Source: Micavibrio_B sp048498395 (lineage in GTDB: Bacteria; Pseudomonadota; Alphaproteobacteria; Micavibrionales; Micavibrionaceae). From it: a stretch of DNA of 14,251 nucleotides. This document shows, piece by piece, positions 8,424 through 14,251 of the stretch; within the stretch, counting starts at the first letter, position 1, and every line of letters begins with the position of its first letter. Both the position numbers and the translations under genes were made by a program. Under the pieces are notes generated by a model that saw only the letters and a program-made list of their open reading frames with translations, ran no database searches and was not told the DNA's origin. Location of the stretch: positions 1 through 14,251 of the forward strand of contig JBEHYB010000066.1 in the NCBI GenBank assembly GCA_048498395.1. Reading direction: 5' to 3'.

Positions 8424-9344
8424 ATGACTGCCAGATTTTACGGCTCGATTACCGCCCTCATCACGCCCTTTAAAAACGGCGAGATCGACTGGGCTGCTTT
8501 TGAAAAATTTGTCGAGTGGCAGATTCAGGAAGGTAGTCACGGCGTGGTTCCTAGCGGCACGACGGGAGAATCCCCGACGCTTACTTATGATGAGACAAAG
8601 CGTATATTCGAGCTTTGCGTCCAAACGGTCAAGTCATCTGGCAAAAAGATTCCGGTCATCGCGGGCACGGGCTCGAATTCCACGCGCGAAGCCATTGAAT
8701 TAAGCACTATTGCTCAAAATGCCGGGGCAGATGCGCTGCTTACCGTGACCCCCTATTATAACAAACCGACGCAGGACGGGCTGTTCGCGCACTTCAAGGC
8801 CATCCATGATTCGACCGACCTGCCGATCATACTCTATAACGTGCCGGGAAGAACGGTGGTCGAAATCAGCGTCGATACGATCCTGCGCCTCGCAGAATTG
8901 CCGCGTATTGCCGGATTGAAAGACGCGACCGCCGACACATCGCGCACTACGCTGATAAAATCGCAAGTCAAAAAAGAGTTCTCCATCCTTTCCGGTGAAG
9001 ATGCACTTGCCGGCGCTTATCTCGCGCAGGGCGCAGATGGCTGCATCTCCGTCAGTTCGAATGTCGCGCCGCGTATGTGCGCTGACTTCCAGAACGCCTG
9101 GCGCGACGGCGATATGGTGAAATTCAACGAGTTGCAAAAACTCCTCGCACCGCTGCATAAATCTCTCTTCGTGGAATCGTCGCCAGCCCCTGTCAAATAC
9201 GCCTGTTCGACGCTCGGCCTGTGCAGCGATGAACTGCGCCTGCCTCTCCTTCCGGCGAGCGCAACCGCACGCAAAGCGGTTGATGCGGCATTGGAAAAAA
9301 TAAAAATCAATCTACCTTCAGGAGCCCGGAAAACAGCGGCATGA
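8424..9344 (+). CDS. dapA: 4-hydroxy-tetrahydrodipicolinate synthase
   Basis: DapA condenses pyruvate with aspartate semialdehyde, the first committed step toward diaminopimelate and lysine, in the cytosol. The 306-residue length is close to the family norm (about 290-300). Signature elements of the TIM-barrel aldolase are present: SGTTGES at 44-50 with the two substrate-binding threonines, TVTPYYNKP at 108-115, Tyr138 in ILYNVPGR with Arg143, and the Schiff-base Lys166 in AGLKDAT. The ATG at 8424 has GGAAAGG 8 nt upstream. It is head to head with a transglycosylase gene, so precursor supply for the wall and wall turnover are neighbours. smpB follows after 90 bp on the same strand, separated by a palindromic repeat. 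Nothing in the sequence suggests loss of activity. Confidence 0.97.
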   Translation: MTARFYGSITALITPFKNGEIDWAAFEKFVEWQIQEGSHGVVPSGTTGESPTLTYDETKRIFELCVQTVKSSGKKIPVIAGTGSNSTREAIELSTIAQNAGADALLTVTPYYNKPTQDGLFAHFKAIHDSTDLPIILYNVPGRTVVEISVDTILRLAELPRIAGLKDATADTSRTTLIKSQVKKEFSILSGEDALAGAYLAQGADGCISVSSNVAPRMCADFQNAWRDGDMVKFNELQKLLAPLHKSLFVESSPAPVKYACSTLGLCSDELRLPLLPASATARKAVDAALEKIKINLPSGARKTAA

Positions 9345-9352
9345 TCGGGCAC

Positions 9353-9424
9353 TGTCATCCTGAGCGCATGCGAAGGATCTTTTCACAGTCTGCTCCTAGA
9401 TTCTTCGCTTCGCTCAGAATGACA
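9353..9424. repeat. REP-like palindromic intergenic element
   Basis: The left arm (9353-9380, beginning TGTCATCCTGAGCG and ending GAAGGATCT) is nearly the reverse complement of the right arm (9398-9424, AGATTCTTCGC to CAGAATGACA), with a 17-base centre. By hand the 28- and 27-base arms differ by a few substitutions and one gap. As RNA this would form a long hairpin between dapA and smpB. I recognise the type, a TGTCATCCTGAGCG...GAAGGATCT element, as widespread in bacterial intergenic DNA. It ends 10 bp before the smpB start and could attenuate or stabilise the dapA transcript; function is inferred. Confidence 0.75.
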
Positions 9425-9434
9425 AAGTTGAAAA

Positions 9435-9935
9435 ATGGCTAATAAGAAAGACAAGAAAAAGCCGGAACTTATTTCCGTGAACGAGACCGTCGCCGACAAC
9501 CGTCGCGCGCGGTACGATTATTTTCTTGAGGAAAGTTTCGAGGCCGGAATCCAGCTGACCGGCACGGAAGTCAAATCCCTGCGCCACGGCCAATGTTCGT
9601 TCAATGAATGTTTTGCCGCGGAAAAAGGCGGCGATATCTGGCTGTATAATTGCTATATCGGCCCTTACAATCCGGCGGGCGCGCATCTCCAGCATGAAAG
9701 CAAACGCCCGCGCCGCCTGCTGCTGAAGAAAAAAGAAATCGACAAGCTGATCGGATCGAGCAAGCGCGAAGGTTATACGATCGTGCCGGTGAAGATCTAT
9801 TTCAACAGCCGCGGCCTCGCCAAAGTCCAGATCGCGCTTGCCAGGGGCAAGGCCGAGCATGACAAGCGCGCAACGATCAAGGAACGCGACTGGAACCGCG
9901 AGAAATCAAAAATTCTGCGCGGCGAGAAGAATTAG
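9435..9935 (+). CDS. smpB: SsrA-binding protein SmpB (trans-translation)
   Basis: SmpB binds tmRNA and brings it to stalled ribosomes, where its C-terminal tail occupies the empty mRNA channel. The 166-residue length is typical. Visible signatures are NRRARYDYF at 22-30, EAGIQLTGTEVKSLR (36-50), the conserved KRPRRLLLKK segment, and the tail DKRATIKERDWNREK, which forms the C-terminal helix. The ATG at 9435 has no good Shine-Dalgarno sequence (the preceding ten bases are AAGTTGAAAA) and begins 10 bp after a palindromic element. The conserved core starts about 20 residues in, so a slightly different start cannot be excluded. The partner tmRNA gene (ssrA) is not in the window. Its position after dapA fits a common alphaproteobacterial order. 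Confidence 0.97.
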   Translation: MANKKDKKKPELISVNETVADNRRARYDYFLEESFEAGIQLTGTEVKSLRHGQCSFNECFAAEKGGDIWLYNCYIGPYNPAGAHLQHESKRPRRLLLKKKEIDKLIGSSKREGYTIVPVKIYFNSRGLAKVQIALARGKAEHDKRATIKERDWNREKSKILRGEKN

Positions 9936-9949
9936 GCAACTGCCCCATC

Positions 9950-10095
9950 TGTCATCCCCGACAAACGAGCAACGCGAGTGCAGATCAGGGATCCCGCAAA
10001 AAAAGAGCGGCCCCTTAGAGGGCCGCACCTTATTTGTACTGGTTTCCCTTCCCGCTTTCGTTTGCTTGCGCAATACAAAAGCGCCGGGAATGACG
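9950..10095. repeat. second REP-like element, imperfect, enclosing the recA terminator
   Basis: The outer ends match the ends of the element upstream of smpB: TGTCATCCCCG at 9950-9960 and CGGGAATGACG at 10085-10095 are near-complementary. The inner sequence diverges, and between the arms lies the recA terminator hairpin. It may be two fused half-elements or an element interrupted by the terminator. The region from smpB stop to recA stop (168 bp) holds nothing else I can identify. Confidence 0.45.
9998..10026 (-). terminator. intrinsic terminator of recA
   Basis: On the minus strand a 7-bp GC stem (GCGGCCC pairing with GGGCCGC, 6-base loop) is followed by TC and seven T residues, 78 bp after the recA stop. 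On the plus strand the same hairpin could weakly end the smpB transcript, but only a mixed T-rich stretch follows there. Confidence 0.85.
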
Positions 10096-10103
10096 AAAAC
10101 CGC

Positions 10104-11246
10104 CTAAGCCGCTGACTTCTTGCCCTTGGCCGGTTTTGTCTCGGCTTCAAGCTCAGGCGCATCCATCGCAGCTTCCGCCGCCTCGTCCCCTTCAGGACCG
10201 GCGAGCATCGCGTCGGCAATGCCGTTCGATTTATCGCGAATGGCTTTTTCAAGCTTCGCGGCGACTTCCGGGTTATCCTTCATAAATTGTTTGGCATTCT
10301 CACGTCCCTGGCCGATACGCTGGCCGTCATAAGCAAACCATGCACCTGATTTTTCAACAAATCCTGCCTGAACGCCGAGATCGATCAGTTCGCCGGTTTT
10401 CGAGATACCTTCGCCGAACATGATATCGAATTCGACCTGGCGGAACGGAGGAGCCATCTTGTTTTTCACGACCTTGACGCGCGTCTGGTTACCGACGACC
10501 GTTTCGCGATCTTTGATGGAGCCGATACGGCGGATATCAAGACGGACAGACGCGTAGAATTTAAGCGCGTTACCCCCCGTGGTCGTTTCAGGCGAACCGA
10601 ACATCACGCCGATCTTCATGCGGATCTGGTTGATGAAGATAACGACCGTGCGAGAGCGTGAAATAGAACCCGTCAGTTTACGCAGGGCTTGCGACATCAG
10701 ACGCGCCTGCAGACCCATGTGGCTGTCGCCCATTTCACCTTCGAGTTCGGCTCTCGGCACAAGGGCGGCAACAGAATCGACGACTAGAACATCAATAGCG
10801 CCCGAGCGCACGAGAGTATCGGCGATCTCCAGAGCCTGTTCGCCGGCATCCGGTTGAGAGATCAAAAGATTGTCGACATCACAGCCGAGTTTTTTCGCAT
10901 AGCCCGGATCGAGCGCGTGTTCCGCGTCGACGATGGCGCAGGTGCCGCCGGCTTTTTGCGCCTCGGCGATGATCTGCAGGGCAAGTGTCGTTTTACCCGA
11001 GGATTCAGGTCCGAAAACCTCGATGATACGACCGCGCGGCACGCCGCCGATCCCGAGCGCGATATCAAGGCCGAGCGAGCCGGTCGAAACAGCCTCGACC
11101 TCCATATGGGCGTTATCGCCGGTTAATTTCATGATCGAGCCTTTGCCGAATGCGCGCTCGATTTGCTGAAGAGCAGCGTCCAAAGCCTTGTTCTTTTCTG
11201 CCGGGGAACGGTCCATATCTGATCCTTTGAATGGGGTGACTGACAT
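10104..11246 (-). CDS. recA: recombinase RecA
   Basis: RecA forms ATP-dependent filaments on single-stranded DNA for homologous recombination and triggers LexA self-cleavage in the SOS response. The 380 residues include the Walker A loop GPESSGKT (79-86), Walker B VLVVD (153-157), the GEMGDSHMGLQ region (loop L1), loop L2 GSPETTTGG (217-225) and an acidic alanine-rich C-terminal tail ending in a lysine-rich segment. Length and motifs are normal and no intein or frameshift is seen. The ATG at 11246 has AGGAG 7 nt upstream; a second ATG ten codons on is also preceded by AAGGA, but the first is preferred. Transcription probably starts from the promoter at 11297-11325, whose -35 element abuts a GAAC-N7-GAAC SOS box, so induction by DNA damage is expected. 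Confidence 0.98.
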   Translation of the reverse strand: MSVTPFKGSDMDRSPAEKNKALDAALQQIERAFGKGSIMKLTGDNAHMEVEAVSTGSLGLDIALGIGGVPRGRIIEVFGPESSGKTTLALQIIAEAQKAGGTCAIVDAEHALDPGYAKKLGCDVDNLLISQPDAGEQALEIADTLVRSGAIDVLVVDSVAALVPRAELEGEMGDSHMGLQARLMSQALRKLTGSISRSRTVVIFINQIRMKIGVMFGSPETTTGGNALKFYASVRLDIRRIGSIKDRETVVGNQTRVKVVKNKMAPPFRQVEFDIMFGEGISKTGELIDLGVQAGFVEKSGAWFAYDGQRIGQGRENAKQFMKDNPEVAAKLEKAIRDKSNGIADAMLAGPEGDEAAEAAMDAPELEAETKPAKGKKSAA

Positions 11247-11253
11247 TAATTAT

Positions 11254-11258
11254 CTCCT
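11254..11258 (-). promoter_or_regulatory. ribosome binding site of recA
   Basis: AGGAG on the minus strand, 7 nt before the ATG at 11246. It favours that start over the ATG ten codons downstream. Confidence 0.75.
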
Positions 11259-11296
11259 GTTTTGACTGATTCTGCTCTAACTGAATACGTGGATTA

Positions 11297-11325
11297 TTTG
11301 TACGCATTTTGTTCTCACCTGTAAA
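11297..11325 (-). promoter_or_regulatory. candidate recA promoter
   Basis: On the minus strand TTTACA (11325-11320, 5 of 6 to TTGACA) and TACAAA (11302-11297, 4 of 6 to TATAAT) are separated by exactly 17 bp. The SOS box begins at the next base upstream of the -35 element, so bound LexA would block polymerase. The leader would be about 45 nt. Confidence 0.6.
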
Positions 11326-11340
11326 GAACAAAGTTAGAAC
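11326..11340. promoter_or_regulatory. SOS box (LexA operator, alphaproteobacterial type)
   Basis: GAAC (11326-11329), seven bases, GAAC (11337-11340): the direct-repeat operator known for alphaproteobacterial LexA (GTTC-N7-GTTC on the other strand). It is 79 bp from the recA start and 76 bp from the start of the divergent gene. It could therefore repress both, although only the recA promoter is recognisable next to it. Confidence 0.8.
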
Positions 11341-11416
11341 AATTTTAAATTTGCATCTTTTCATAATATTGAATACTGACTTATATATAAGCATCAAAAC
11401 AGGACCGCGATTCAAA

Positions 11417-12016
11417 ATGCCGAGCCAAACCAACACAGTTAAAATCGGTGCCTATTACCAGGCAGCGATAGGTGTCGCCCGCAACGTCACGGTGAACGGC
11501 ATCGCCCATAGCACCAAAAATTATCCGGTCGAGAAAATCACCGGTGTCTTTGCGATCCATGCGGGGCCGGGCATTACCGGCAAATCGGTTTTTAAGGCGG
11601 AACATCTTGCGCCTAAACTTCGCTACGCGAGCGAGACGGCCGAAGAAATTCTCGCACGCATCGAAGCCGCCTCGCCGGACGCGCGCGCAAAAATCGAAAT
11701 CGGCGCGAAACCGGCTGAGCTGACAAAAGAATTTCTCAGAAAAAGTTTTGAAACGCTCGAGCTCTCGTCGCGCATTCTCAACGGACTTCACTGCCTTGGC
11801 CTGAAAACTATCGGTGATGTTGCAGCCATGAGCGACCGCGATATTTTCTGTTACCCCGATTTCGGACTGGGGGCGCTCGCCCATATCAGGAAGGCGCTGG
11901 CGACAACGCCACAGGATACTCCGGCACAATCGATCGATTTCGATTCAAGACTAATGGGAATGCGTTCGTACAAGCTAGAGAAAATCGCTAAAGCGGCGCA
12001 AGGCCCGGCGCAGTAA
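11417..12016 (+). CDS. small protein with RNA polymerase alpha C-terminal-domain-like fold
   Basis: This 199-residue protein has an unrecognised N-terminal part (1-105) and, at about 112-162, a helix-hairpin-helix domain that aligns by eye with the C-terminal domain of RNA polymerase alpha. LELSSRILNGL matches LELTVRSANCL of E. coli alpha, and TIGDVAAMSDRDIF matches YIGDLVQRTEVELL. Arg119, Asn122 and Gly150 correspond to E. coli Arg265, Asn268 and Gly296, which contact the DNA minor groove or shape that surface, but Lys298 and Ser299 are not kept. The start at 11417 is chosen because the longer frame (11309) would run through the SOS box; AGGA lies 12 nt upstream. The gene diverges from recA and shares that box, so it may be SOS-regulated. 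An AT-rich palindrome (11380-11391) lies in its leader. A nucleic-acid-binding role is inferred; I know no named family for the whole protein. Confidence 0.75.
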   Translation: MPSQTNTVKIGAYYQAAIGVARNVTVNGIAHSTKNYPVEKITGVFAIHAGPGITGKSVFKAEHLAPKLRYASETAEEILARIEAASPDARAKIEIGAKPAELTKEFLRKSFETLELSSRILNGLHCLGLKTIGDVAAMSDRDIFCYPDFGLGALAHIRKALATTPQDTPAQSIDFDSRLMGMRSYKLEKIAKAAQGPAQ

Positions 12017-12230
12017 TCTCTTTTTTCTCGTTATAATAAGTCGTGACAGTCGCGCCGAACGGGACATGAATATCAAGGCCAAGCGCGCGGATATTAAATC
12101 CCGGCGTGACTTCATAGCGCGGCAGATCGTAATCATCCGCATCGTCGCAATGTTCTCTTAAAAAATCTTCGCGTGAATCGTCGAATAAAAAGAAATGGCG
12201 GCCCGCCGCAGCGTTATCGATTGCACTCAT
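11988..12230 (-). CDS. small hypothetical protein, 80 residues
   Basis: I do not recognise this protein. It is soluble, with an acidic middle (DDADDYD) and a hydrophobic C-terminal half (FNIRALGLDIHVPFGATVTTYY), and has no membrane segment, signal peptide or cysteine-rich motif. The ATG at 12230 has GAGG 10 nt upstream. A TATAAT lies 3 bp before the ATG, so a leaderless transcript is an alternative, although no matching -35 element is seen. Its 3' end overlaps the convergent alpha-CTD-like gene by 29 bp, which is acceptable for tail-to-tail genes but lowers certainty. It lies downstream of the helicase gene on the same strand after 130 bp, so the two could be cotranscribed. No toxin, antitoxin or regulator signature was seen. 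Confidence 0.5.
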   Translation of the reverse strand: MSAIDNAAAGRHFFLFDDSREDFLREHCDDADDYDLPRYEVTPGFNIRALGLDIHVPFGATVTTYYNEKKEITAPGLAPL

Positions 12231-12360
12231 TATATTATAGCCTCACAAATTGCTTTAAATATAAAAGAAGCTTATCGCCGCATTCCATCGTCAGCAATAA
12301 ATTTATCCTTAATATGAGGCGGGATATGTTGTGCGGTGCGTCGAGGCGCGGCCCCAATAT

Positions 12361-14251
12361 TTAAATTGACGGACCTGATAGAGGTTTAGGGCCTTTGGGT
12401 TGCGCGTCCGGCAGATCTTTAAGCAAATTCATTACCGCATCGAACACGTTTTTTTCCGCAGACTGAGCCTTAGTCGACCAGCTAAAGATCACTTGAGCTG
12501 AAACAAAATCTTCACCAAATTTATCATTTAAAGCATTTGCAAGCTTCACGTTACGGTAACCGGTTCTCTTCATCTCTGACAAAAATTTATTTCTTATTTC
12601 ATTACTAATTGGCATTGTCTCAGCAGCTGCAGGCAAGTTTTTAAAAATCTCCATGACAGATTCTAATTTAGCTTTTTCAGCAGTTCTAGATTTCTTTAGC
12701 CAAGTCGCAATTTGAGTTTGCGATATATACCCTTCACCAAATTTCTTGTTCAATATATTTGCAATTTTTATCGACTTAAAACCGGTTCTCGCCATTTCCG
12801 ATGCAAGCTTACTTCTAATTTCATCACTAATTTCCATTGTCTCGCCAATTGTAGGCAAATCTTTCAATAAATTTATAACGGATTCAAACTTATCTCTTTC
12901 TGCGATTTTTGTTTTATTCGTCCACGTCTCAATTATTTTGAACCCTATATAATTCTCACCAAATTTCTCATTCAATGCTTTAGCAATTTTTGTTGGGCCA
13001 TAATCAGTGCGTTTTATCTCTGAAATCAGCGCGCTTCTATCTTCATCTTTAATTTCAATCAACTCTGCGATCGTAGGCATTCCTTTTAGAAGCTCTACAG
13101 CTGCATCAAATTTACTTTTTTCTACTCTAGATTTTGTTGCCCAACTGTCTATCATTCTATATGTCAGTATGTAATCATCCCCGAATTTCTCGTTTAATGC
13201 ATTAGCAAGCTTAGTTGAACCATAATTCACCCTCTTCATTTCAGAAATAAAATTATTTCTTTCTTCCTCACTAATCTTAATAAGCCCCATTGAAGGCAAA
13301 GACTTTAAAAACCCTACTACTGCGTCATATTTAATTTTTTCAGCAGACTTTGCGGAGATAGACCAAGTTTTTATAATATGTTCCGATACAAACCCTTCTC
13401 CAAATCTTTTATTAAGAAAATCAGAAATTTTTCTTCCCATATAATTCGTCCGCTCCATATCACTTCGCAGACTTTCTCGCATTTCATCAGTTAAATTTAT
13501 GTAGTGCTCTTTATTGAGATAAGCAATTTCAGCATGAATAGATTTGACCTCTTCAAGCGTCGAGTATGATTCCACCTGAATATCTGACGGGAAATTAAGT
13601 ACGGAATAACCGCCGCCCTGATTAGGCCCCACGGATTTCTTCCGCTTTTCTTCCGCTTCGCTTAAAATATGAGTACCGTCGATAATCGAGCTCGCAAGAA
13701 CGGAATAACGCAAGGCCGTTTCTCGGTTTTTCTGGTCGATTTCAGGATCATCACTACCAATATATATTACAGAGTCGATAAAGGTCATACCTTCGAAGCG
13801 GTCTTTTGCCTCGTTAAACCACTTACGTGCGCCACGTCCGAGAATTTGAGATTTATCGACCAAAGATCCACGCTGATAATCGAAAACGGTTTTAAGCGGC
13901 GGATGGTCGAAACCCTCCTTGAATTTGGAGTCGCCGACAATCGCCATATATTTTCCGGCCTTGTAGTCCTCGATCAACGCGTTCTGTGCTTTTGTCGTCA
14001 GGCCGCCGCGTGTATGAACGGCAATCGCCACGCCGTCAAAACCACGAGACTTGGCGATAAATTGCAGATGCGGGTCGTTGTTTAGGTCATCCGCCAACTG
14101 GTCGGCATGAACCGTATCGGCAACATAAAAAGCCGCCTGGTTTTCGTTGAGTAAGTCGCCTGGATAATTATCCTCATCACGCCTTGTATGATCGTCATGG
14201 CCATGCTTGTAAACTTCAAGATGCGCGCGCCATTTTCCTGAAAGTGCGTGC
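12361..14251 (-). CDS. superfamily 2 helicase C-terminal part with five tandem HTH-like repeats (5' end outside window)
   Basis: The frame is open to the right edge, so the N-terminal motor lobe is missing; about 630 residues are visible. Numbered from a TTG at 14097, which is probably internal, a motif IV-like FYVADTVHADQLADDL precedes or spans the TTG, motif V reads KFKEGFDHPPLKTVFDY (58-74) and motif VI QILGRGARKW (84-93). This is the second RecA-like lobe of a DEAD/DEAH or restriction-type helicase. After a linker (about 118-202), residues 203-565 are five tandem 73-74-residue repeats that each look like a helix-turn-helix unit; a proline-rich tail ends the protein. The repeat half is much more AT-rich than the motor half and the neighbouring genes, suggesting acquisition. 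A DNA-directed or defence role is possible, but the deciding N-terminal half and upstream neighbours are not visible. The Pfam helicase-associated domain does not match. Confidence 0.82.
   Translation of the reverse strand, partial: HALSGKWRAHLEVYKHGHDDHTRRDEDNYPGDLLNENQAAFYVADTVHADQLADDLNNDPHLQFIAKSRGFDGVAIAVHTRGGLTTKAQNALIEDYKAGKYMAIVGDSKFKEGFDHPPLKTVFDYQRGSLVDKSQILGRGARKWFNEAKDRFEGMTFIDSVIYIGSDDPEIDQKNRETALRYSVLASSIIDGTHILSEAEEKRKKSVGPNQGGGYSVLNFPSDIQVESYSTLEEVKSIHAEIAYLNKEHYINLTDEMRESLRSDMERTNYMGRKISDFLNKRFGEGFVSEHIIKTWSISAKSAEKIKYDAVVGFLKSLPSMGLIKISEEERNNFISEMKRVNYGSTKLANALNEKFGDDYILTYRMIDSWATKSRVEKSKFDAAVELLKGMPTIAELIEIKDEDRSALISEIKRTDYGPTKIAKALNEKFGENYIGFKIIETWTNKTKIAERDKFESVINLLKDLPTIGETMEISDEIRSKLASEMARTGFKSIKIANILNKKFGEGYISQTQIATWLKKSRTAEKAKLESVMEIFKNLPAAAETMPISNEIRNKFLSEMKRTGYRNVKLANALNDKFGEDFVSAQVIFSWSTKAQSAEKNVFDAVMNLLKDLPDAQPKGPKPLSGPSI
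12403..13491 (-). repeat. five tandem coding repeats of 73-74 residues
   Basis: In coding order the units are 13491-13273 (73 residues), 13272-13051, 13050-12829 and 12828-12607 (74 each), and 12606 to about 12403 (incomplete end). Thirteen positions are the same in all five: Glu3, Arg5, Ser10, Arg14, Lys21, Leu26, Asn27, Phe30, Gly31, a Trp at 43-44, Glu51, Lys63 and Pro66. Units 3 and 4 match at 37 of 74 residues by hand count. The core K-[IL]-[AS]-x2-L-N-x-[KR]-F-G, then I-x2-W, has the spacing of two helices of a helix-turn-helix. The copies are diverged, so the duplication is old and not a recent DNA-level repeat. Confidence 0.9.

Noticed and set aside
8403..8624. N-terminal extension of the transglycosylase to 8624
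   Set aside because: It would bury the signal peptide 74 residues inside the protein and overlap the first 200 bp of dapA.
8700..9860. Minus-strand frames opposite dapA (8700-9158) and smpB (9414-9860)
   Set aside because: Both sense genes are unmistakable conserved families; the antisense frames have no recognisable domains.
9936..10103. tmRNA or other RNA gene near smpB
   Set aside because: The sequence holds only repeat arms and the recA terminator; no tRNA-like ends or tag-peptide frame are visible.
11309..11416. N-terminal extension of the alpha-CTD-like protein to 11309
   Set aside because: It runs through the SOS box and AT-rich promoter region and encodes a sequence unlike the rest of the protein.
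11381..11929. 182-codon minus-strand frame opposite the alpha-CTD-like gene
   Set aside because: The sense frame carries a recognisable domain and a sensible promoter context; the antisense product has no coherent motif.
12173..12364. 63-codon plus-strand frame
   Set aside because: It spans the 80-residue gene's start and the intergenic region and has no ribosome binding site or recognisable sequence. The 130-bp intergenic stretch at 12231-12360 shows no clear terminator either.
12403..13491. CRISPR array or DNA minisatellite
   Set aside because: The 222-bp period is coding, is conserved at the protein level, and the copies are strongly diverged in DNA; there are no short identical repeats with spacers.
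12403..13491. Pfam helicase-associated (HA) repeats
   Set aside because: HA units are of similar length but carry a different conserved pattern (a GHxxVP-type motif); the Lys-Leu-Asn-Phe-Gly-Trp core seen here does not fit.

Overview
The window looks like chromosomal DNA of an alphaproteobacterium, probably from an uncultured or poorly characterised lineage. Three things point there: the order lytic transglycosylase / dapA / smpB (recalled as a common alphaproteobacterial arrangement), a direct-repeat SOS box of the form GAAC-N7-GAAC upstream of recA, and a DUF4159 / glutamine-amidotransferase-like membrane gene pair. Most genes are moderately GC-rich (33 of 60 bases in a recA sample counted by hand). 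The right edge is clearly more AT-rich (19 of 60 in a sample of the last gene) and looks accessory.

Left region (1-4369, + strand): the 3' part of a DUF4159 membrane protein gene, coupled by an ATGA overlap to a gene for a membrane protein with a von Willebrand A-like part and a class I glutamine amidotransferase-like part. Together they resemble the distal half of a Bat/MoxR-type cell-envelope operon. Next (4287-6346, - strand) is a two-component pair, a NarL/FixJ-type response regulator followed by a PAS histidine kinase; the kinase tail overlaps the preceding operon convergently.

Middle region (6477-9935): a periplasmic Slt-type lytic transglycosylase (-) lies head to head with dapA (+), with only 21 bp between start codons, and smpB follows dapA. 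Two REP-like palindromic intergenic elements flank smpB. recA (-) ends in a good intrinsic terminator that lies between the outer arms of the second element.

Right region (10104-14251): recA (-) and a small gene (+) diverge from a shared intergenic stretch holding one SOS box. The small gene encodes a protein ending in a helix-hairpin-helix domain like the C-terminal domain of the RNA polymerase alpha subunit, so it may be an undescribed SOS-associated protein. After an unrecognised 80-residue gene comes the most unusual object here: the C-terminal 630 residues of a superfamily 2 helicase. Its motor domain is followed by five tandem repeats of 73-74 residues, each resembling a helix-turn-helix DNA-binding unit, in much more AT-rich DNA. 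The 5' part of that gene is beyond the window. No tRNA, rRNA, CRISPR array or insertion sequence was seen, and no stretch over 300 bp lacks a gene.
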